Shown: positions 23,941-34,670, counted from the first letter of the stretch. The stretch is 35,107 bases of DNA from Heyndrickxia ginsengihumi (GCF_011008565.1 NZ_JAAIWK010000036.1:1-35107), one strand, 5' to 3'. A program made the numbers and translations. The notes: generated by a model from the sequence alone, not told the origin.

Positions 23941-23963
23941 GAAATAGAAGGAGGAAACACATT

Positions 23964-24347
23964 ATGCAAATCATTGTTACTAGTATCTTTGTTCAAGACC
24001 AAGAGAAGGCACTAAAGTTTTATACAGAAACGCTAGGATTTGTAAAAAAGCATGATGTTCCCGTCGGAGAATTTAGGTGGATAGCCCTCGTTTCACCTCA
24101 TGATCAAGATGGTACCGAGCTTTTGCTTGAACCGAATAACCATCCTGCGGCCGCAGAGTATCAAAACAAGATATTTGCTGAGGGCATCCCAGCGACAATG
24201 TTTGGTGTTGCAGATGTCTGCGAAGAATACGACCGATTAATCAAACATGGAGTGAAGTTTACTGTTGAGCCGACAGAAATGGACGGAGTCACATTGGCTG
24301 TCTTTGATGATACATGCGGCAACCTTATTCAAATCGTGCAGAAGTAA
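23964..24347 (+). CDS. VOC family protein (glyoxalase/dioxygenase-like fold)
   Basis: The 127-aa protein has two beta-alpha-beta-beta-beta modules: MQIIVTSIFVQDQEKALKFY...LGF (residues 1-30), GTELLLEPN with E61-region as potential metal ligand, then GIPATMFGVADVCEEYDRL and FDDTCGNLIQIVQK. The usual first His is not evident and the last strand has Q in place of Glu, so metal use is doubtful. AAGGAGG lies 9 nt ahead of the ATG at 23964, which shows that the upstream open frame is a separate remnant. Function (detoxification, resistance or metabolite binding) cannot be assigned. Confidence 0.85.
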   Translation: MQIIVTSIFVQDQEKALKFYTETLGFVKKHDVPVGEFRWIALVSPHDQDGTELLLEPNNHPAAAEYQNKIFAEGIPATMFGVADVCEEYDRLIKHGVKFTVEPTEMDGVTLAVFDDTCGNLIQIVQK

Positions 24348-24356
24348 CTGTATGAA

Positions 24357-24383
24357 GAAGTCACCTAGTATTCACATGACTTC
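24357..24383 (+). terminator. hairpin after the VOC gene
   Basis: GAAGTCA (24357-24363) and TGACTTC (24377-24383) form a perfect stem just after the stop. The T tract is weak, so efficiency is uncertain. Confidence 0.5.
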
Positions 24384-24432
24384 ATTAGTATGTTTTAAGT
24401 TTCGGCAAAGTGTTTTTATTAAAAAATAAACA

Positions 24433-24476
24433 ACATTATGTTACCCTGTCCTCATTTTGGAACAGGGTTATAATGT
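24433..24476 (+). terminator. long hairpin, probable terminator
   Basis: ACATTATGTTACCCTGT pairs with ACAGGGTTATAATGT, with a two-base bulge, and is followed by TTTA. It could be the true end of the VOC transcript or another repeat hairpin. Confidence 0.5.
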
Positions 24477-24650
24477 TTTAGGTATTATATAAAATGAAAT
24501 AACAATATTGTCATTCTCCAACACTGCGATTAGTTGCCTTAACTCTAAAGGGGTGCTTTAATGCTATAAGAAACCATTAAACTTTATTATAAAAAGTGGA
24601 TATTTAACCAAATAGAAGATCGTTATCTTTATTCAAGATTCTAAGCATCC

Positions 24651-24772
24651 TAAGTTGTGAGACTCCTGCGGGAAAAGTAAGATAGATGAGACTTTGCAGG
24701 CGTGAAACGGCGATGAGGATCAGCATCCCCCCGTGGAAGGCGAGCATCCTTGCGCGAATTTAACTACTTTTT
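24651..24772 (+). repeat. nearly complete but worn repeat family R core
   Basis: TTGTGAGACTCCTGCGGGAA, then GATGAGACTTTGCAGGCGTG, CGATGAGGATCAGCATCC and GAAGGCGAGCATCC correspond piece by piece to the cores at 6838-7190. The GTTGATT/AATCAAC ends are eroded. No gene lies between 24348 and 24997. Confidence 0.65.
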
Positions 24773-24833
24773 TCAGGAGCGGATCTATTAAAACCAAACA
24801 ATAAGTATTTGTTAAAAATGTTTGAATGAAATG

Positions 24834-24862
24834 TTGACAAAATGTGAAGAAAGCGTTATCAT
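24834..24862 (+). promoter_or_regulatory. glpFK promoter with cre (24848-24861)
   Basis: TTGACA (24834-24839), a 17-bp spacer and TATCAT (24857-24862) form a strong promoter. AGAAAGCGTTATCA matches the cre consensus at 13 of 14 positions and spans spacer and -10, so CcpA would block initiation. This agrees with known glucose repression of glpFK. Confidence 0.75.
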
Positions 24863-24868
24863 AATCTC

Positions 24869-24940
24869 AAGTTAATAATTGCGCAGGAGAACAAGGAGCC
24901 CAGTAATTCGTATCGTATTTTATACGGAATTGGGTTTTCT
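24869..24940 (+). promoter_or_regulatory. GlpP-controlled leader terminator of glpFK
   Basis: The leader starts with AAGTTAATAAT, identical to the glpD leader at 27367. A hairpin follows from CCCA at 24899 to TGGG at 24934 (CCCAGTAATTCGTAT with ATACGGAATTGGG) and then TTTTCTTG. It is a rho-independent terminator ahead of glpF, as expected for control by GlpP. Confidence 0.75.
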
Positions 24941-25029
24941 TGTTCTTTTCTTTTGGAAGGGAGGAACCTTCATATATAAGGGGTTAAGGGTAACCTTATG
25001 AATGGCATGGATGGAAGGGGAAGAGAACA

Positions 25030-27341
<2,312 letters not shown>

Positions 27342-27354
27342 TTGAAAGATTTGT

Positions 27355-27455
27355 TATAATATAAATAAGTTAATAATATGTCAAGAGATACAGAGAGACC
27401 TAGCAGTTTTATGGCAAAAAAACCATAATACTTGTTCAGGTCTCTTTTTGTTTTT
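27355..27455 (+). promoter_or_regulatory. glpD promoter and GlpP-controlled leader terminator
   Basis: A perfect TATAAT (27355-27360) lies just past glpK; the -35 box is poor (TTTTAA at 17 bp). The leader begins AAGTTAATAAT (27367-27377) as in glpFK. AGAGACCT (27394-27401) pairs with AGGTCTCT (27438-27445), with inner stem TTATGG/CCATAA, then TTTTTGTTTTTTT. GlpP with glycerol 3-phosphate would prevent this termination. Confidence 0.78.
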
Positions 27456-27478
27456 TTACAAACAGGGGAGGATTTATA

Positions 27479-29137
27479 ATGAAATTTTCAAGTAAACATC
27501 GTGCAGAACAACTAGAAGCTTTAAAAAAGGGAGAATTTGATTTATTTATTATTGGTGGTGGAATAACAGGGGCAGGTATTGCTTTTGATGCGGCAACAAG
27601 AGGAATGAAAGTAGCGCTTGTAGAAATGCAAGATTTTGCAGCAGGTACTTCAAGCAGATCGACTAAACTTGTACATGGAGGTCTCCGTTATTTAAAGAAC
27701 TTTGAAGTCGGCCTCGTTGCTGAAGTGGGTAAAGAACGCGCAATTGTTTATGAAAATGGTCCGCACGTAACAACTCCAGAATGGATGCTGTTGCCTTTTC
27801 ATCAAGGGGGAACATTCGGAAAGTTTACAACTAATATCGGCCTAAGACTATATGATTTTCTTGCTGGTGTAAAAAAATCTGAGCGTCGTTCAATGCTGAC
27901 CCCTTCACAAACATTGCAGAAAGAACCGCTTGTTAAAAAAGATGGATTAAAAGGCGGCGGCTACTATGTAGAGTACCGTACGGATGATGCCCGTCTTACG
28001 ATTGAAGTCATGAAAGCAGCTGTTCAAGAAGGAGCGATTGCGCTAAATTATATAAAGGCAGAAGACTTCTTATTTAAGAATGATAAAGTAGTCGGGGCAA
28101 CTGTCCGTGACCAACTAACAGGTGAAACCATTCATGTGAAGGCAAAAAAAGTTGTCAATGCGACAGGCCCATGGGTAGACCGTAATTTGACGAAGGATCA
28201 TTCAACCTACAAGAAAAAATTGCGTTTAACAAAAGGGGTCCACATTGTGTTTGACCAAAGTGTATTCCCGTTGAATCAAGCTGTTTACTTTGATACACCT
28301 GATGGCCGAATGGTTTTTGCGATACCGCGCGATGGAAAAACATATGTAGGTACAACAGATACTTTCTATGATCAAGATCCAGTTCATCCAAAGCCATTAC
28401 CTGAAGACATTGAGTATATTCTGAAAGCTATTCATTATATGTTTCCTACAGTAAAGGTAAATGCTGAAGATGTAGAATCAAGTTGGGCAGGTGTTCGTCC
28501 CCTCATTTATGAAGAAGGAAAATCTGAATCGGAAATTTCCCGCAAAGACGAAATCTGGGAAGGAGAAACAGGTTTAATTACAATCGCTGGCGGAAAGTTA
28601 ACAGGCTATCGTAAAATGGCTGAAACTGTTGTTGATCTTGTGGCAAAACAATTACAACAGCAATATGGAATGAGTTTTTCTGAATGTAAAACGAAGCATC
28701 TCCCAATTTCTGGCGGAGATCTAGGCGGCTCCAGCAATTATACACAATTCGTAAAAGAAAAAAGCCAAGAAGGAGAGCGTTATGGTCTTTCTAGTAAAGA
28801 AGCACAATATTTAGCCGGAAAATATGGATCAAATGTAGATGAACTATTTAAATGGGTGAAGGCACACCCACAAAGTGACGCGCAAACTTTATCTCCAGAG
28901 GTCTATGCGCAACTCATGTATGCAATTGAAAATGAAATGACAGTTAAACCAGTAGACTTCTTTATCCGCCGTACAGGATCTTTATATTTTAATATTCAGT
29001 GGGTTCGAAAATGGAAAGAGCCAGTAATCAATTATATGGGTGAACTATTCAATTGGGATGATGATACGAAACGGCAATATGCAGAAGAATTAGAACAAGC
29101 CATTAATGAAGCAGCACCTAAACTTGTAAATTCATAA
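27479..29137 (+). CDS. glpD: aerobic glycerol-3-phosphate dehydrogenase GlpD
   Basis: The 552-aa FAD enzyme oxidises glycerol 3-phosphate to dihydroxyacetone phosphate at the membrane and passes electrons to quinone. The N-terminal FAD fold is [20 protein letters not shown], followed by [17 protein letters not shown]. Further motifs are [35 protein letters not shown] and [22 protein letters not shown] lies 8 nt before the ATG. The length is typical for Bacillus. It is transcribed from its own promoter and leader after glpFK, completing glycerol catabolism. Confidence 0.97.
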   Translation: MKFSSKHRAEQLEALKKGEFDLFIIGGGITGAGIAFDAATRGMKVALVEMQDFAAGTSSRSTKLVHGGLRYLKNFEVGLVAEVGKERAIVYENGPHVTTPEWMLLPFHQGGTFGKFTTNIGLRLYDFLAGVKKSERRSMLTPSQTLQKEPLVKKDGLKGGGYYVEYRTDDARLTIEVMKAAVQEGAIALNYIKAEDFLFKNDKVVGATVRDQLTGETIHVKAKKVVNATGPWVDRNLTKDHSTYKKKLRLTKGVHIVFDQSVFPLNQAVYFDTPDGRMVFAIPRDGKTYVGTTDTFYDQDPVHPKPLPEDIEYILKAIHYMFPTVKVNAEDVESSWAGVRPLIYEEGKSESEISRKDEIWEGETGLITIAGGKLTGYRKMAETVVDLVAKQLQQQYGMSFSECKTKHLPISGGDLGGSSNYTQFVKEKSQEGERYGLSSKEAQYLAGKYGSNVDELFKWVKAHPQSDAQTLSPEVYAQLMYAIENEMTVKPVDFFIRRTGSLYFNIQWVRKWKEPVINYMGELFNWDDDTKRQYAEELEQAINEAAPKLVNS

Positions 29138-29212
29138 TATAAAAGCTGTCCTGATGGGCAGCTTTATCTTTTAATCGCCTTCTTGAAGATAATCTGCAAA
29201 ACATATTAGCAA

Positions 29213-29250
29213 ATTGAAGCGAAAAGTGAATCCCTGAAGCAAAAAACACT
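29213..29250 (+). repeat. fragment of repeat family R
   Basis: TTGAAGCGAAAAGTGAATCC followed by CTGAAGCAAAAAACAC is a short fusion of the left and right ends of the family R core, with the centre deleted. Confidence 0.45.
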
Positions 29251-29340
29251 TATTAATACAATACACTGAATGTTATATACATATAATAATTGAATCTTAA
29301 TATTTAGAATAATCTTATTTAAAAACTTGTTAGATTGTAG

Positions 29341-29388
29341 TACAATTTTAAATGGATGGGATGATAAGAGAAATTGTAAGCGTAAACA
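29341..29388 (+). promoter_or_regulatory. dctP promoter region with cre (29375-29388)
   Basis: TACAAT (29341-29346) with TTTAAA 17 bp upstream is a possible promoter. TGTAAGCGTAAACA fits the cre consensus at 13 of 14 positions and lies between promoter and start codon, a roadblock position. The gene is thus probably repressed in glucose. Confidence 0.65.
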
Positions 29389-29403
29389 CGAGGGGTGTAA
29401 ACA

Positions 29404-30669
29404 GTGAAAATTAATTTCAAAAATCTTACAGTTCAAGTCATTACAGGTATCATTGTAGGGATTATCATTGGACTAATTTTTCCGGATTTCAGTACAAAAC
29501 TGAAAATTCTTGCTGACTGGTTTATTAAATTAATTAAGATGCTTGTACCGCCAATTATTTTCTTTACAGTTGTCATCGGAATTGGCGGTATGGGAGACTT
29601 GAAAAAAGTCGGCCGTATCGGCGGAAAGGCCATTATTTATTTTGAAATTGTAAGTACGATTGCTTTAGCAATTGGACTCATAGTGGTAAATCTTATTCGT
29701 CCAGGGCATGGAATTGATACAAGCGGTGCTAAAGCAAGTTCCGTCTCACAATTTGTAACACAGGCAAAGGACAGCCATGAGGGATTTATCGGTTTTATCT
29801 CTAGTATTATTCCAGATAGTGTTGTTGGTGCATTTGTTCAAGGTGATCTGCTACCGATTCTATTTTTTGCTATACTTTTCGGGATCGCAGCTGCATCGCT
29901 TGGTGAAAAGGCAAAACCTGTCATTCATTTATTCGAACAATTAACAGATATTTTCTTCAAAATTGTAGGCATGATAATGAGAGTTTCTCCGTTAGCTGCA
30001 TTTGGGGCAATGGCCTATACAATTGGGGAATTTGGCGTTGGTTCATTGAAAAATATAGCCGAACTAATGGGATCTGTTTATCTTACAATGATCGTTTTTA
30101 TTCTTGTCATTCTCGGCGCAATTGCGAAAGCATTTGGGTTTAATATTTTCAAATTTATCGCCTATATAAAAGAAGAGCTTTTGCTCGTACTGGGAACATC
30201 TTCATCTGAATCGGCTTTGCCATCACTTATGAAGAAACTTGAAAACTATGGGTGTTCAAAATCAGTTGTCGGTTTAGTTGTACCAACAGGTTACTCTTTT
30301 AACTTAGATGGAACAGCAATTTATTTATCAATGGCGGCCATTTTTATTGCCCAGGCTTATGATGTACATTTAACAATCAGTCACCAAATTATGTTGTTAT
30401 TAATTTTAATGCTGACATCTAAAGGGGCAGCAGGTGTAACAGGATCTGGTTTTATCACTTTAGCAGCAACATTATCGGCATTTCCGGTTATCCCGGTTCA
30501 AGGGATTGCCCTTCTGATCGGTGTTGATCGCTTCATGTCAGAATCACGTGCCATTACAAATATTATTGGAAATGCAGTGGCAACCGTCGTCATATCGAAA
30601 ACGGAAAAAGAATTTGAGAAAACAGAAGGTGCCGTTCTTCAAGAAGAATCGAAGCCATTTACATCATAA
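29404..30669 (+). CDS. dctP: C4-dicarboxylate:cation symporter DctP (DAACS family)
   Basis: The 421-aa transporter has eight TM helices and two re-entrant loops. Signatures are LGTSSSESALPSLMKKLE (serine-rich HP1), PTGYSFNLDGTAIYLS (TM7), SKGAAGVTGSGFITLAAT (HP2) and DRFMSESRAITNIIGNAVAT (TM8, the dicarboxylate-type pattern). Fumarate, succinate and malate are the expected substrates with protons or Na+; a glutamate transporter (GltP/GltT) is less likely from the TM8 motif. The GTG at 29404 follows GAGGGGTG. It has a cre upstream and a terminator downstream, so it is a single-gene unit. In B. subtilis dctP is next to dctSR; here the sensor pair is 20 kb away. Confidence 0.88.
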   Translation: MKINFKNLTVQVITGIIVGIIIGLIFPDFSTKLKILADWFIKLIKMLVPPIIFFTVVIGIGGMGDLKKVGRIGGKAIIYFEIVSTIALAIGLIVVNLIRPGHGIDTSGAKASSVSQFVTQAKDSHEGFIGFISSIIPDSVVGAFVQGDLLPILFFAILFGIAAASLGEKAKPVIHLFEQLTDIFFKIVGMIMRVSPLAAFGAMAYTIGEFGVGSLKNIAELMGSVYLTMIVFILVILGAIAKAFGFNIFKFIAYIKEELLLVLGTSSSESALPSLMKKLENYGCSKSVVGLVVPTGYSFNLDGTAIYLSMAAIFIAQAYDVHLTISHQIMLLLILMLTSKGAAGVTGSGFITLAATLSAFPVIPVQGIALLIGVDRFMSESRAITNIIGNAVATVVISKTEKEFEKTEGAVLQEESKPFTS

Positions 30670-30681
30670 AATATTCTTTTA

Positions 30682-30719
30682 AAAGAGAGATTGCTTGAGA
30701 TGAGCGATCTCTCTTTTTT
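30682..30719 (+). terminator. rho-independent terminator after dctP
   Basis: AAAGAGAGATTGCT and AGCGATCTCTCTTT form a long stem with one G-T pair, then TTTT. Confidence 0.9.
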
Positions 30720-30886
30720 GGGTAAAAAGTCACAGACAGAGCACTGCTTTTTCGGTAAGCTAGATGTGAATGCCTTCAATCAAAATAGAAGGGTTAAAAT
30801 GGAGTTTAAAGTAGTATTTTTTATACATCTTTTATAGTAATATGAAATTAACATCTTTGATTAGGGTAGAAAAAGGAGTGATTTAT

Positions 30887-31849
30887 ATGTTTTGGAAAAC
30901 AAAAGAGAAGGATAGAGTGAGTCAAATATATATACTACAATCACGGGTTAATGCACTTGAAAAGGAAAAGCAGGAAATGAAAACAGCTTTAAAAACTTGG
31001 CTTTCAGCTTTCCAAGAAGAATTAGCAGCGACGATTGAGCAACATGAGCATGTAAATGGGCAACATCATATATTAGGGGACTTAGTAAAGCAAATTGAAG
31101 AAAAATTTAATAATGTTTCTTTTATTACAGAAGAAACATCTGCCCATTCCATCACTTTACTTGAAAAAGGAGATGCGCTTAAAAACTTAGCGAATGAAAT
31201 GGTGAAAGAATCGCAAGCAGGAAGTCAATATGTCATTAAAGCAAAAGAAGTGATCAATCATCTAGGCAATCAAGTGAAAGAAACGAAAGAACAAATTTCA
31301 ATATTAAGTCATAGATCAAGTGAAATTAGTACAATTGTCCAATTAATTAAGGATATTGCAAACCAAACAAATTTACTTGCTTTAAATGCATCAATTGAGG
31401 CGGCTAGAGCAGGGGAACATGGTAAAGGTTTTTCAATTGTTGCTGACGAAGTGCGTAAACTAGCAGAGAGTACCGCGAAAAGCACGGAACATATTGGAAA
31501 GTTAACGGAAACAATTCAAAGTGAAATAGACTTTTCCTTAAAAGCAACGGAAAAGAGTGCAGAATTTGTAAATGGGGGTATTGAAGTAAGCAGTCGGGCA
31601 GCAGAAGAAATTGCGCGTATTTTACATACGATTGAAACGAGCAAGGAACATATAGAGGATATTCAGAGCACTATTCAGCAACAGCGCGATGACGCTTTGA
31701 AAGTGAAACAAGAAGTAACAGCGGCGAAAGGATTGTTTGACGAAGCACATAAAACAATTATTCAACACATTGAAGATGCGAAAGTAGTAGATGATAAACT
31801 TGAAAAAGATATCCAACAAACTATTTCTGAACAAGCAATCTTTTCATAG
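30887..31849 (+). CDS. soluble methyl-accepting chemotaxis protein
   Basis: The 320-aa chemoreceptor has no membrane segment and no clear sensor domain. A short N-terminal coiled coil ([20 protein letters not shown]) leads into the signalling hairpin, whose tip at ~residues 160-200 is fully conserved: [20 protein letters not shown] then [16 protein letters not shown]. It should couple to CheA/CheW in the cytoplasm, much like YfmS of B. subtilis. AAAAAGGAGTG precedes the ATG at 30887 by 7 nt; the open frame reaching back to 30842 is not used. A Crp/Fnr gene follows after 41 bp in the same direction, so co-transcription is likely and may link the signal to redox or anaerobic control. Confidence 0.87.
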   Translation: MFWKTKEKDRVSQIYILQSRVNALEKEKQEMKTALKTWLSAFQEELAATIEQHEHVNGQHHILGDLVKQIEEKFNNVSFITEETSAHSITLLEKGDALKNLANEMVKESQAGSQYVIKAKEVINHLGNQVKETKEQISILSHRSSEISTIVQLIKDIANQTNLLALNASIEAARAGEHGKGFSIVADEVRKLAESTAKSTEHIGKLTETIQSEIDFSLKATEKSAEFVNGGIEVSSRAAEEIARILHTIETSKEHIEDIQSTIQQQRDDALKVKQEVTAAKGLFDEAHKTIIQHIEDAKVVDDKLEKDIQQTISEQAIFS

Positions 31850-31890
31850 AAGAATGTCTAAATGTTTGTAGGAGAGAGGTAGGGAAGACT

Positions 31891-32586
31891 GTGGAAAACA
31901 AGCATGAATGGATTCGGCAAATCGCTCTATTTCAGGACTTAAGTAATGAGGATCTCTCCGTGATTGCTTCCGCTATCAGGACAAAGCATGTACAAAAAGG
32001 AACACATATTTTTTATCAGCATGAACAACAGGCAGCCGTTTATTTTATTAAAGAGGGACAAGTTAAGATTTACCGCGATGATATAAATGGAAAAGAACAA
32101 ATTGTTTCGCTTCTGCATGAGGGGGATATGTTCCCGCATGTTGGTTTTTTTCATAAAATTCATTATCCAGCGAATTCGATTGCTATAGTGCCAACAACAC
32201 TTATGTATATTCATCTTTTAGACTTTGAAAATGTCCTAATGCAACACCCGAACATTGCGATAAAATTATATGGGATTATGAGTAAAGAGATTTTAGATTT
32301 GCAAGATCGTCTAGAAGAGCAAATGTTAAGTAATGTTTATATACAAGTTATTAATCTTTTTTTGCGTCTAGGGCGTTCACATGGGAAATGGGTCGATGAT
32401 AAATATATGCTTGTCAGTATTCCGCTCAGTATTCGTGATTTAGCTAGCATGATTGGTACGACGAGGGAAACGATTAGCCGCACGATACATCAGCTAAAGG
32501 AAAAGAATATTGTCATACCACAGACAAAAGGAAAGTACTTAATTGATGTTTTTCAGTTAGAAAAAGAAAAGGGTCAGATAGAATAA
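31891..32586 (+). CDS. Crp/Fnr family regulator without cysteines
   Basis: The 231-aa protein has an N-terminal cyclic-nucleotide-binding-type beta-roll (residues ~12-125, VQKGTHIFYQHEQQAAVYFI then KEGQVKIYRDD), a long dimer helix (ILDLQDRLEEQML) and a C-terminal winged helix (LSIRDLASMIGTTRETISRT, residues ~175-195). It has no cysteine at all, so it cannot hold the Fe-S cluster of Fnr, and the effector is unknown. The start is GTG at 31891, preceded by GGAGAGAGGTAGGG. It is likely co-transcribed with the soluble chemoreceptor. A CRP/FNR-type palindrome (33684-33699) upstream of the nearby ric gene is a natural candidate target. Confidence 0.85.
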   Translation: MENKHEWIRQIALFQDLSNEDLSVIASAIRTKHVQKGTHIFYQHEQQAAVYFIKEGQVKIYRDDINGKEQIVSLLHEGDMFPHVGFFHKIHYPANSIAIVPTTLMYIHLLDFENVLMQHPNIAIKLYGIMSKEILDLQDRLEEQMLSNVYIQVINLFLRLGRSHGKWVDDKYMLVSIPLSIRDLASMIGTTRETISRTIHQLKEKNIVIPQTKGKYLIDVFQLEKEKGQIE

Positions 32587-32601
32587 TAATATCTGACCCT
32601 T
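32569..32601 (+). terminator. 12-bp perfect hairpin overlapping the Crp/Fnr stop
   Basis: AAGGGTCAGATA (32569-32580) pairs perfectly with TATCTGACCCTT (32590-32601). The left arm lies in the last codons of the gene. No T tract follows, so it may stabilise mRNA rather than terminate. Confidence 0.6.
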
Positions 32602-32611
32602 CATGTTGTAG

Positions 32612-32715
32612 AAAATTTGATTTCCGCTCTAGGGGCTGGCGATGGCGATTAGGGACCTCCTCGTCGCAAGGTTCTTGCGGTGTCTCCTGTAGATACGCCG
32701 AATCCGCCGCTTTAA
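32612..32715 (-). repeat. divergent repeat family R copy, minus orientation
   Basis: GATTTCCGCTCTAGG, ACCTCCTCGTCGCAAGG, TTGCGGTGTCTCCTG and GCCGAATCCGCCGC match in order the reverse complement of the family R core, with many changes. A 17-codon frame at 32731-32784 behind ATAGGAG is noted but not called a gene. The gap 32602-32806 otherwise holds nothing recognisable. Confidence 0.45.
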
Positions 32716-32806
32716 AATGAATAGGAGTACATGATGATGAAGAAAAGAGAAAAAATAAAACTTGATGTAAAAGGGGGGCTCTAAACTTCTTTTATATATA
32801 AATAGA

Positions 32807-32918
32807 AGGAGGTTAGGACAAAACTAAAAAGTAGTTAGCTAAAGAAGAATATTGCACAAAACAGCTCCGGAAATATTCGGGTTTTCTTTAGTACATATAC
32901 TTTTGTCCCGGCCTCCTT
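32807..32918. repeat. hairpin element H, copy 2
   Basis: AAGGAGGTTAGGACAAAA (32807-32824) and TTTTGTCCCGGCCTCCTT (32901-32918) are inverted ends. The interior shares GTTAGCTAAAGAAGAATATT-like and CAGCTCCGGAAATAT sequences with copy 1 at 2896-3060, but a ~50-bp inner segment is absent. It lies 7 bp past the end of ric and may terminate it. Confidence 0.7.
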
Positions 32919-32924
32919 AAACTA

Positions 32925-33626
32925 TTAGCTGGCTTGTTCAAGCAGGCGTTTAAATAAAATATTATTTTCTAAATGAATATGTTGGAATGTATCGTTTTCC
33001 AAGTTTTCTAATCGTTTATATACGAGCTGGAACGTCCTGCAAGCATCTTCTGGAAGCGTATAATCATTTGTAATTACACGGATTCGTTTTAAAATGTCAC
33101 CAACAGAAGCGTGTTCATGCTCTAAATCTGTCAATTCTTTTGTCGCCTCTTGGTAATGTTCAACTGTTGGTTCGTGATCATATTGTTTAATGGATGGAAA
33201 TTGTTCACTATCCTCTTTTTCTGTATGCTCTAAAAACTCAGCTTTTAATTGATTAAATAAATGATACAGCTCAACAAGATGAGGATATTTAACGCCGTGT
33301 ACCCGCATTACTTTTGATACATAAGGACTTAGGCTTGGCAACTCCTCCTGCAAAAATTGATGATGTGTTTGCTGAATATGGTCAATAATTTCTGTAAAGC
33401 TTGCTTCATTCCAATTTTGATCATTACGATGTTCTTTTTGTTTATAAAGATCAGCAATCGTAGATAATAGTTCTTCCCCAGAAAGTCCGCGCTTTTCAGC
33501 GGCATCCTTTACGGAAATATTTCCACCGCAACAAAAATCAATGCGATTTTTCTTAAAAATATCTGCAGATTGAGGAAATAATGTCACAACTTCTCCAACT
33601 GTTTGTTCAACATTAAATAGTTCCAT
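32925..33626 (-). CDS. ric: iron-sulfur cluster repair di-iron protein (RIC, ScdA/YtfE family)
   Basis: The 233-aa protein has an N-terminal DUF542 (residues ~1-60) with the family motif IDFCCGGN. A hemerythrin-like four-helix domain follows, whose histidines and glutamates bind the di-iron centre (HHQFLQEELP, HGVKYPHLVELYHLF, EFLEHTEKEDSEQFP, LEHEHASVGDILKRI, HIHLENNILF). Family role: it helps rebuild Fe-S clusters damaged by nitric oxide or oxidants. It is monocistronic and reads away from the EamA gene. A CRP/FNR-type palindrome lies 58 bp ahead of the ATG, implying redox or NO-linked control. In Staphylococcus the symbol is scdA; ric is used generally. Confidence 0.92.
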   Translation of the reverse strand: MELFNVEQTVGEVVTLFPQSADIFKKNRIDFCCGGNISVKDAAEKRGLSGEELLSTIADLYKQKEHRNDQNWNEASFTEIIDHIQQTHHQFLQEELPSLSPYVSKVMRVHGVKYPHLVELYHLFNQLKAEFLEHTEKEDSEQFPSIKQYDHEPTVEHYQEATKELTDLEHEHASVGDILKRIRVITNDYTLPEDACRTFQLVYKRLENLENDTFQHIHLENNILFKRLLEQAS

Positions 33627-33683
33627 TTGAATCCACTTCCTTTCGTATTTGTTCTAATCATAAAGCATCTTTACAAATTGAAT

Positions 33684-33699
33684 TGTGATTCAAATCACG
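33684..33699. promoter_or_regulatory. CRP/FNR-type palindrome upstream of ric
   Basis: TGTGATTCAAATCACG contains GTGATT-CA-AATCAC, a perfect 6-bp inverted repeat, and fits TGTGAnnnnnnTCACA in all but the last base. It is 58 bp ahead of the ric ATG on the minus strand. The nearby Crp/Fnr-type regulator or an Fnr encoded elsewhere may bind it. Confidence 0.65.
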
Positions 33700-33725
33700 T
33701 TCTTGAAATTTTTAAAACAAAAATA

Positions 33726-33749
33726 AAACATACTAATGTTAGTATGTTT
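33726..33749. terminator. 24-bp perfect palindrome, terminator or operator
   Basis: AAACATACTAA and TTAGTATGTTT face each other across TG. On the minus strand it follows the EamA gene stop by 21 bp and is succeeded by TATTTTTGTTTT, which fits a terminator. Its symmetry would also suit a TetR-type operator for ric. Confidence 0.55.
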
Positions 33750-33770
33750 ATTAGACTTTTCCTATAATGA

Positions 33771-34670
33771 TCAATCCAGCACCGTTTGATTTTTACGAAC
33801 TGATTTATCTTTTTTAATTAATGTAAAAGCCATTCCACTAAAAATAAAAATAATCCCTAATGTTTGTAATAGATTAGGATGAAAGCCGGTAAATAAGATA
33901 TCTAATAAAATTGCTACACATGGATCTAAAAATACTAAAATAGAAATTAATGTAGTAGGCAAAACACGTAAACTATCAAAAAATAGCAAATAAACGATAC
34001 CTGTATGTATAATTCCTGTCGTTAGAACGGCAATCCAATTCAAATGAGTAAGATTTGTAAATAGATGAAAATGGACAAATGGACATAGCATCATAACTCC
34101 CAGCAATGTTTGCAATATCGTCGTTGCCAGCGGACTTAGATGATGAATACCTTTCCCTGTTAAGGTTGTGAAACAATAGAATAGGGCAGCGAGCAATGCC
34201 CAAATCATTCCAGACGATAGAAATTGGTTAAAAGAGTACAGGCTCGTGTTTGAGATCAAAATTGTTCCAGCAAAACAAATGATCATAGATATGATAGAAA
34301 TAAATGTTAGCTTTTCCTTATAGAGGATGCTTCCGAATAGTAATACTAGTACAGGTGCAAGATGATAGACTGAAATCGCAATTGTAACAGATGTTTCCCC
34401 AAAAGCTTTGAATAAAAATAACCAGTTGCATACAAGAAAAAAACCGCATACTAAGGTGTGAACAACTTCCCGTCCATACCATTTTTCTCTTTTAAATTGG
34501 CCGGATAATATCCAGAATATGCTTAAACATACAGTGGCACAAAAGCAACGAACAAATACTAATTCTAAAGATGGTAAGTTAGTATGCTCTGAAAGAAATC
34601 CGATAGAACCAAATATAATCATCGAAATAATCATTTTAAACATAGCAATTGGTTTCTTCTTTTTAAACAT
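33771..34670 (-). CDS. EamA/DMT family transporter
   Basis: The 299-aa protein has ten TM helices in two EamA repeats (residues ~8-135 and ~150-285), with the typical inner patterns SVTIAISVYHLAPVLVLLFG and LPTTLISILVFLDPCVAILL. The substrate is unknown; members export or import amino acids, metabolites or drugs. GGAGGT lies 5 nt before the ATG at 34670, which decides against an upstream ATG at 34703. It is a single gene, divergent from the rRNA operon. Confidence 0.87.
   Translation of the reverse strand: MFKKKKPIAMFKMIISMIIFGSIGFLSEHTNLPSLELVFVRCFCATVCLSIFWILSGQFKREKWYGREVVHTLVCGFFLVCNWLFLFKAFGETSVTIAISVYHLAPVLVLLFGSILYKEKLTFISIISMIICFAGTILISNTSLYSFNQFLSSGMIWALLAALFYCFTTLTGKGIHHLSPLATTILQTLLGVMMLCPFVHFHLFTNLTHLNWIAVLTTGIIHTGIVYLLFFDSLRVLPTTLISILVFLDPCVAILLDILFTGFHPNLLQTLGIIFIFSGMAFTLIKKDKSVRKNQTVLD

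Noticed and set aside
23763-23963. Fusion of an N-terminal helix-turn-helix to the VOC protein
   Set aside because: A strong AAGGAGG site directly before the ATG at 23964 and the broken ArsR part show a remnant next to a separate gene.
32731-32784. 17-codon frame behind ATAGGAG (MMMKKREKIKLDVKGGL)
   Set aside because: Too short and lying in repeat-derived DNA; no support for a gene.
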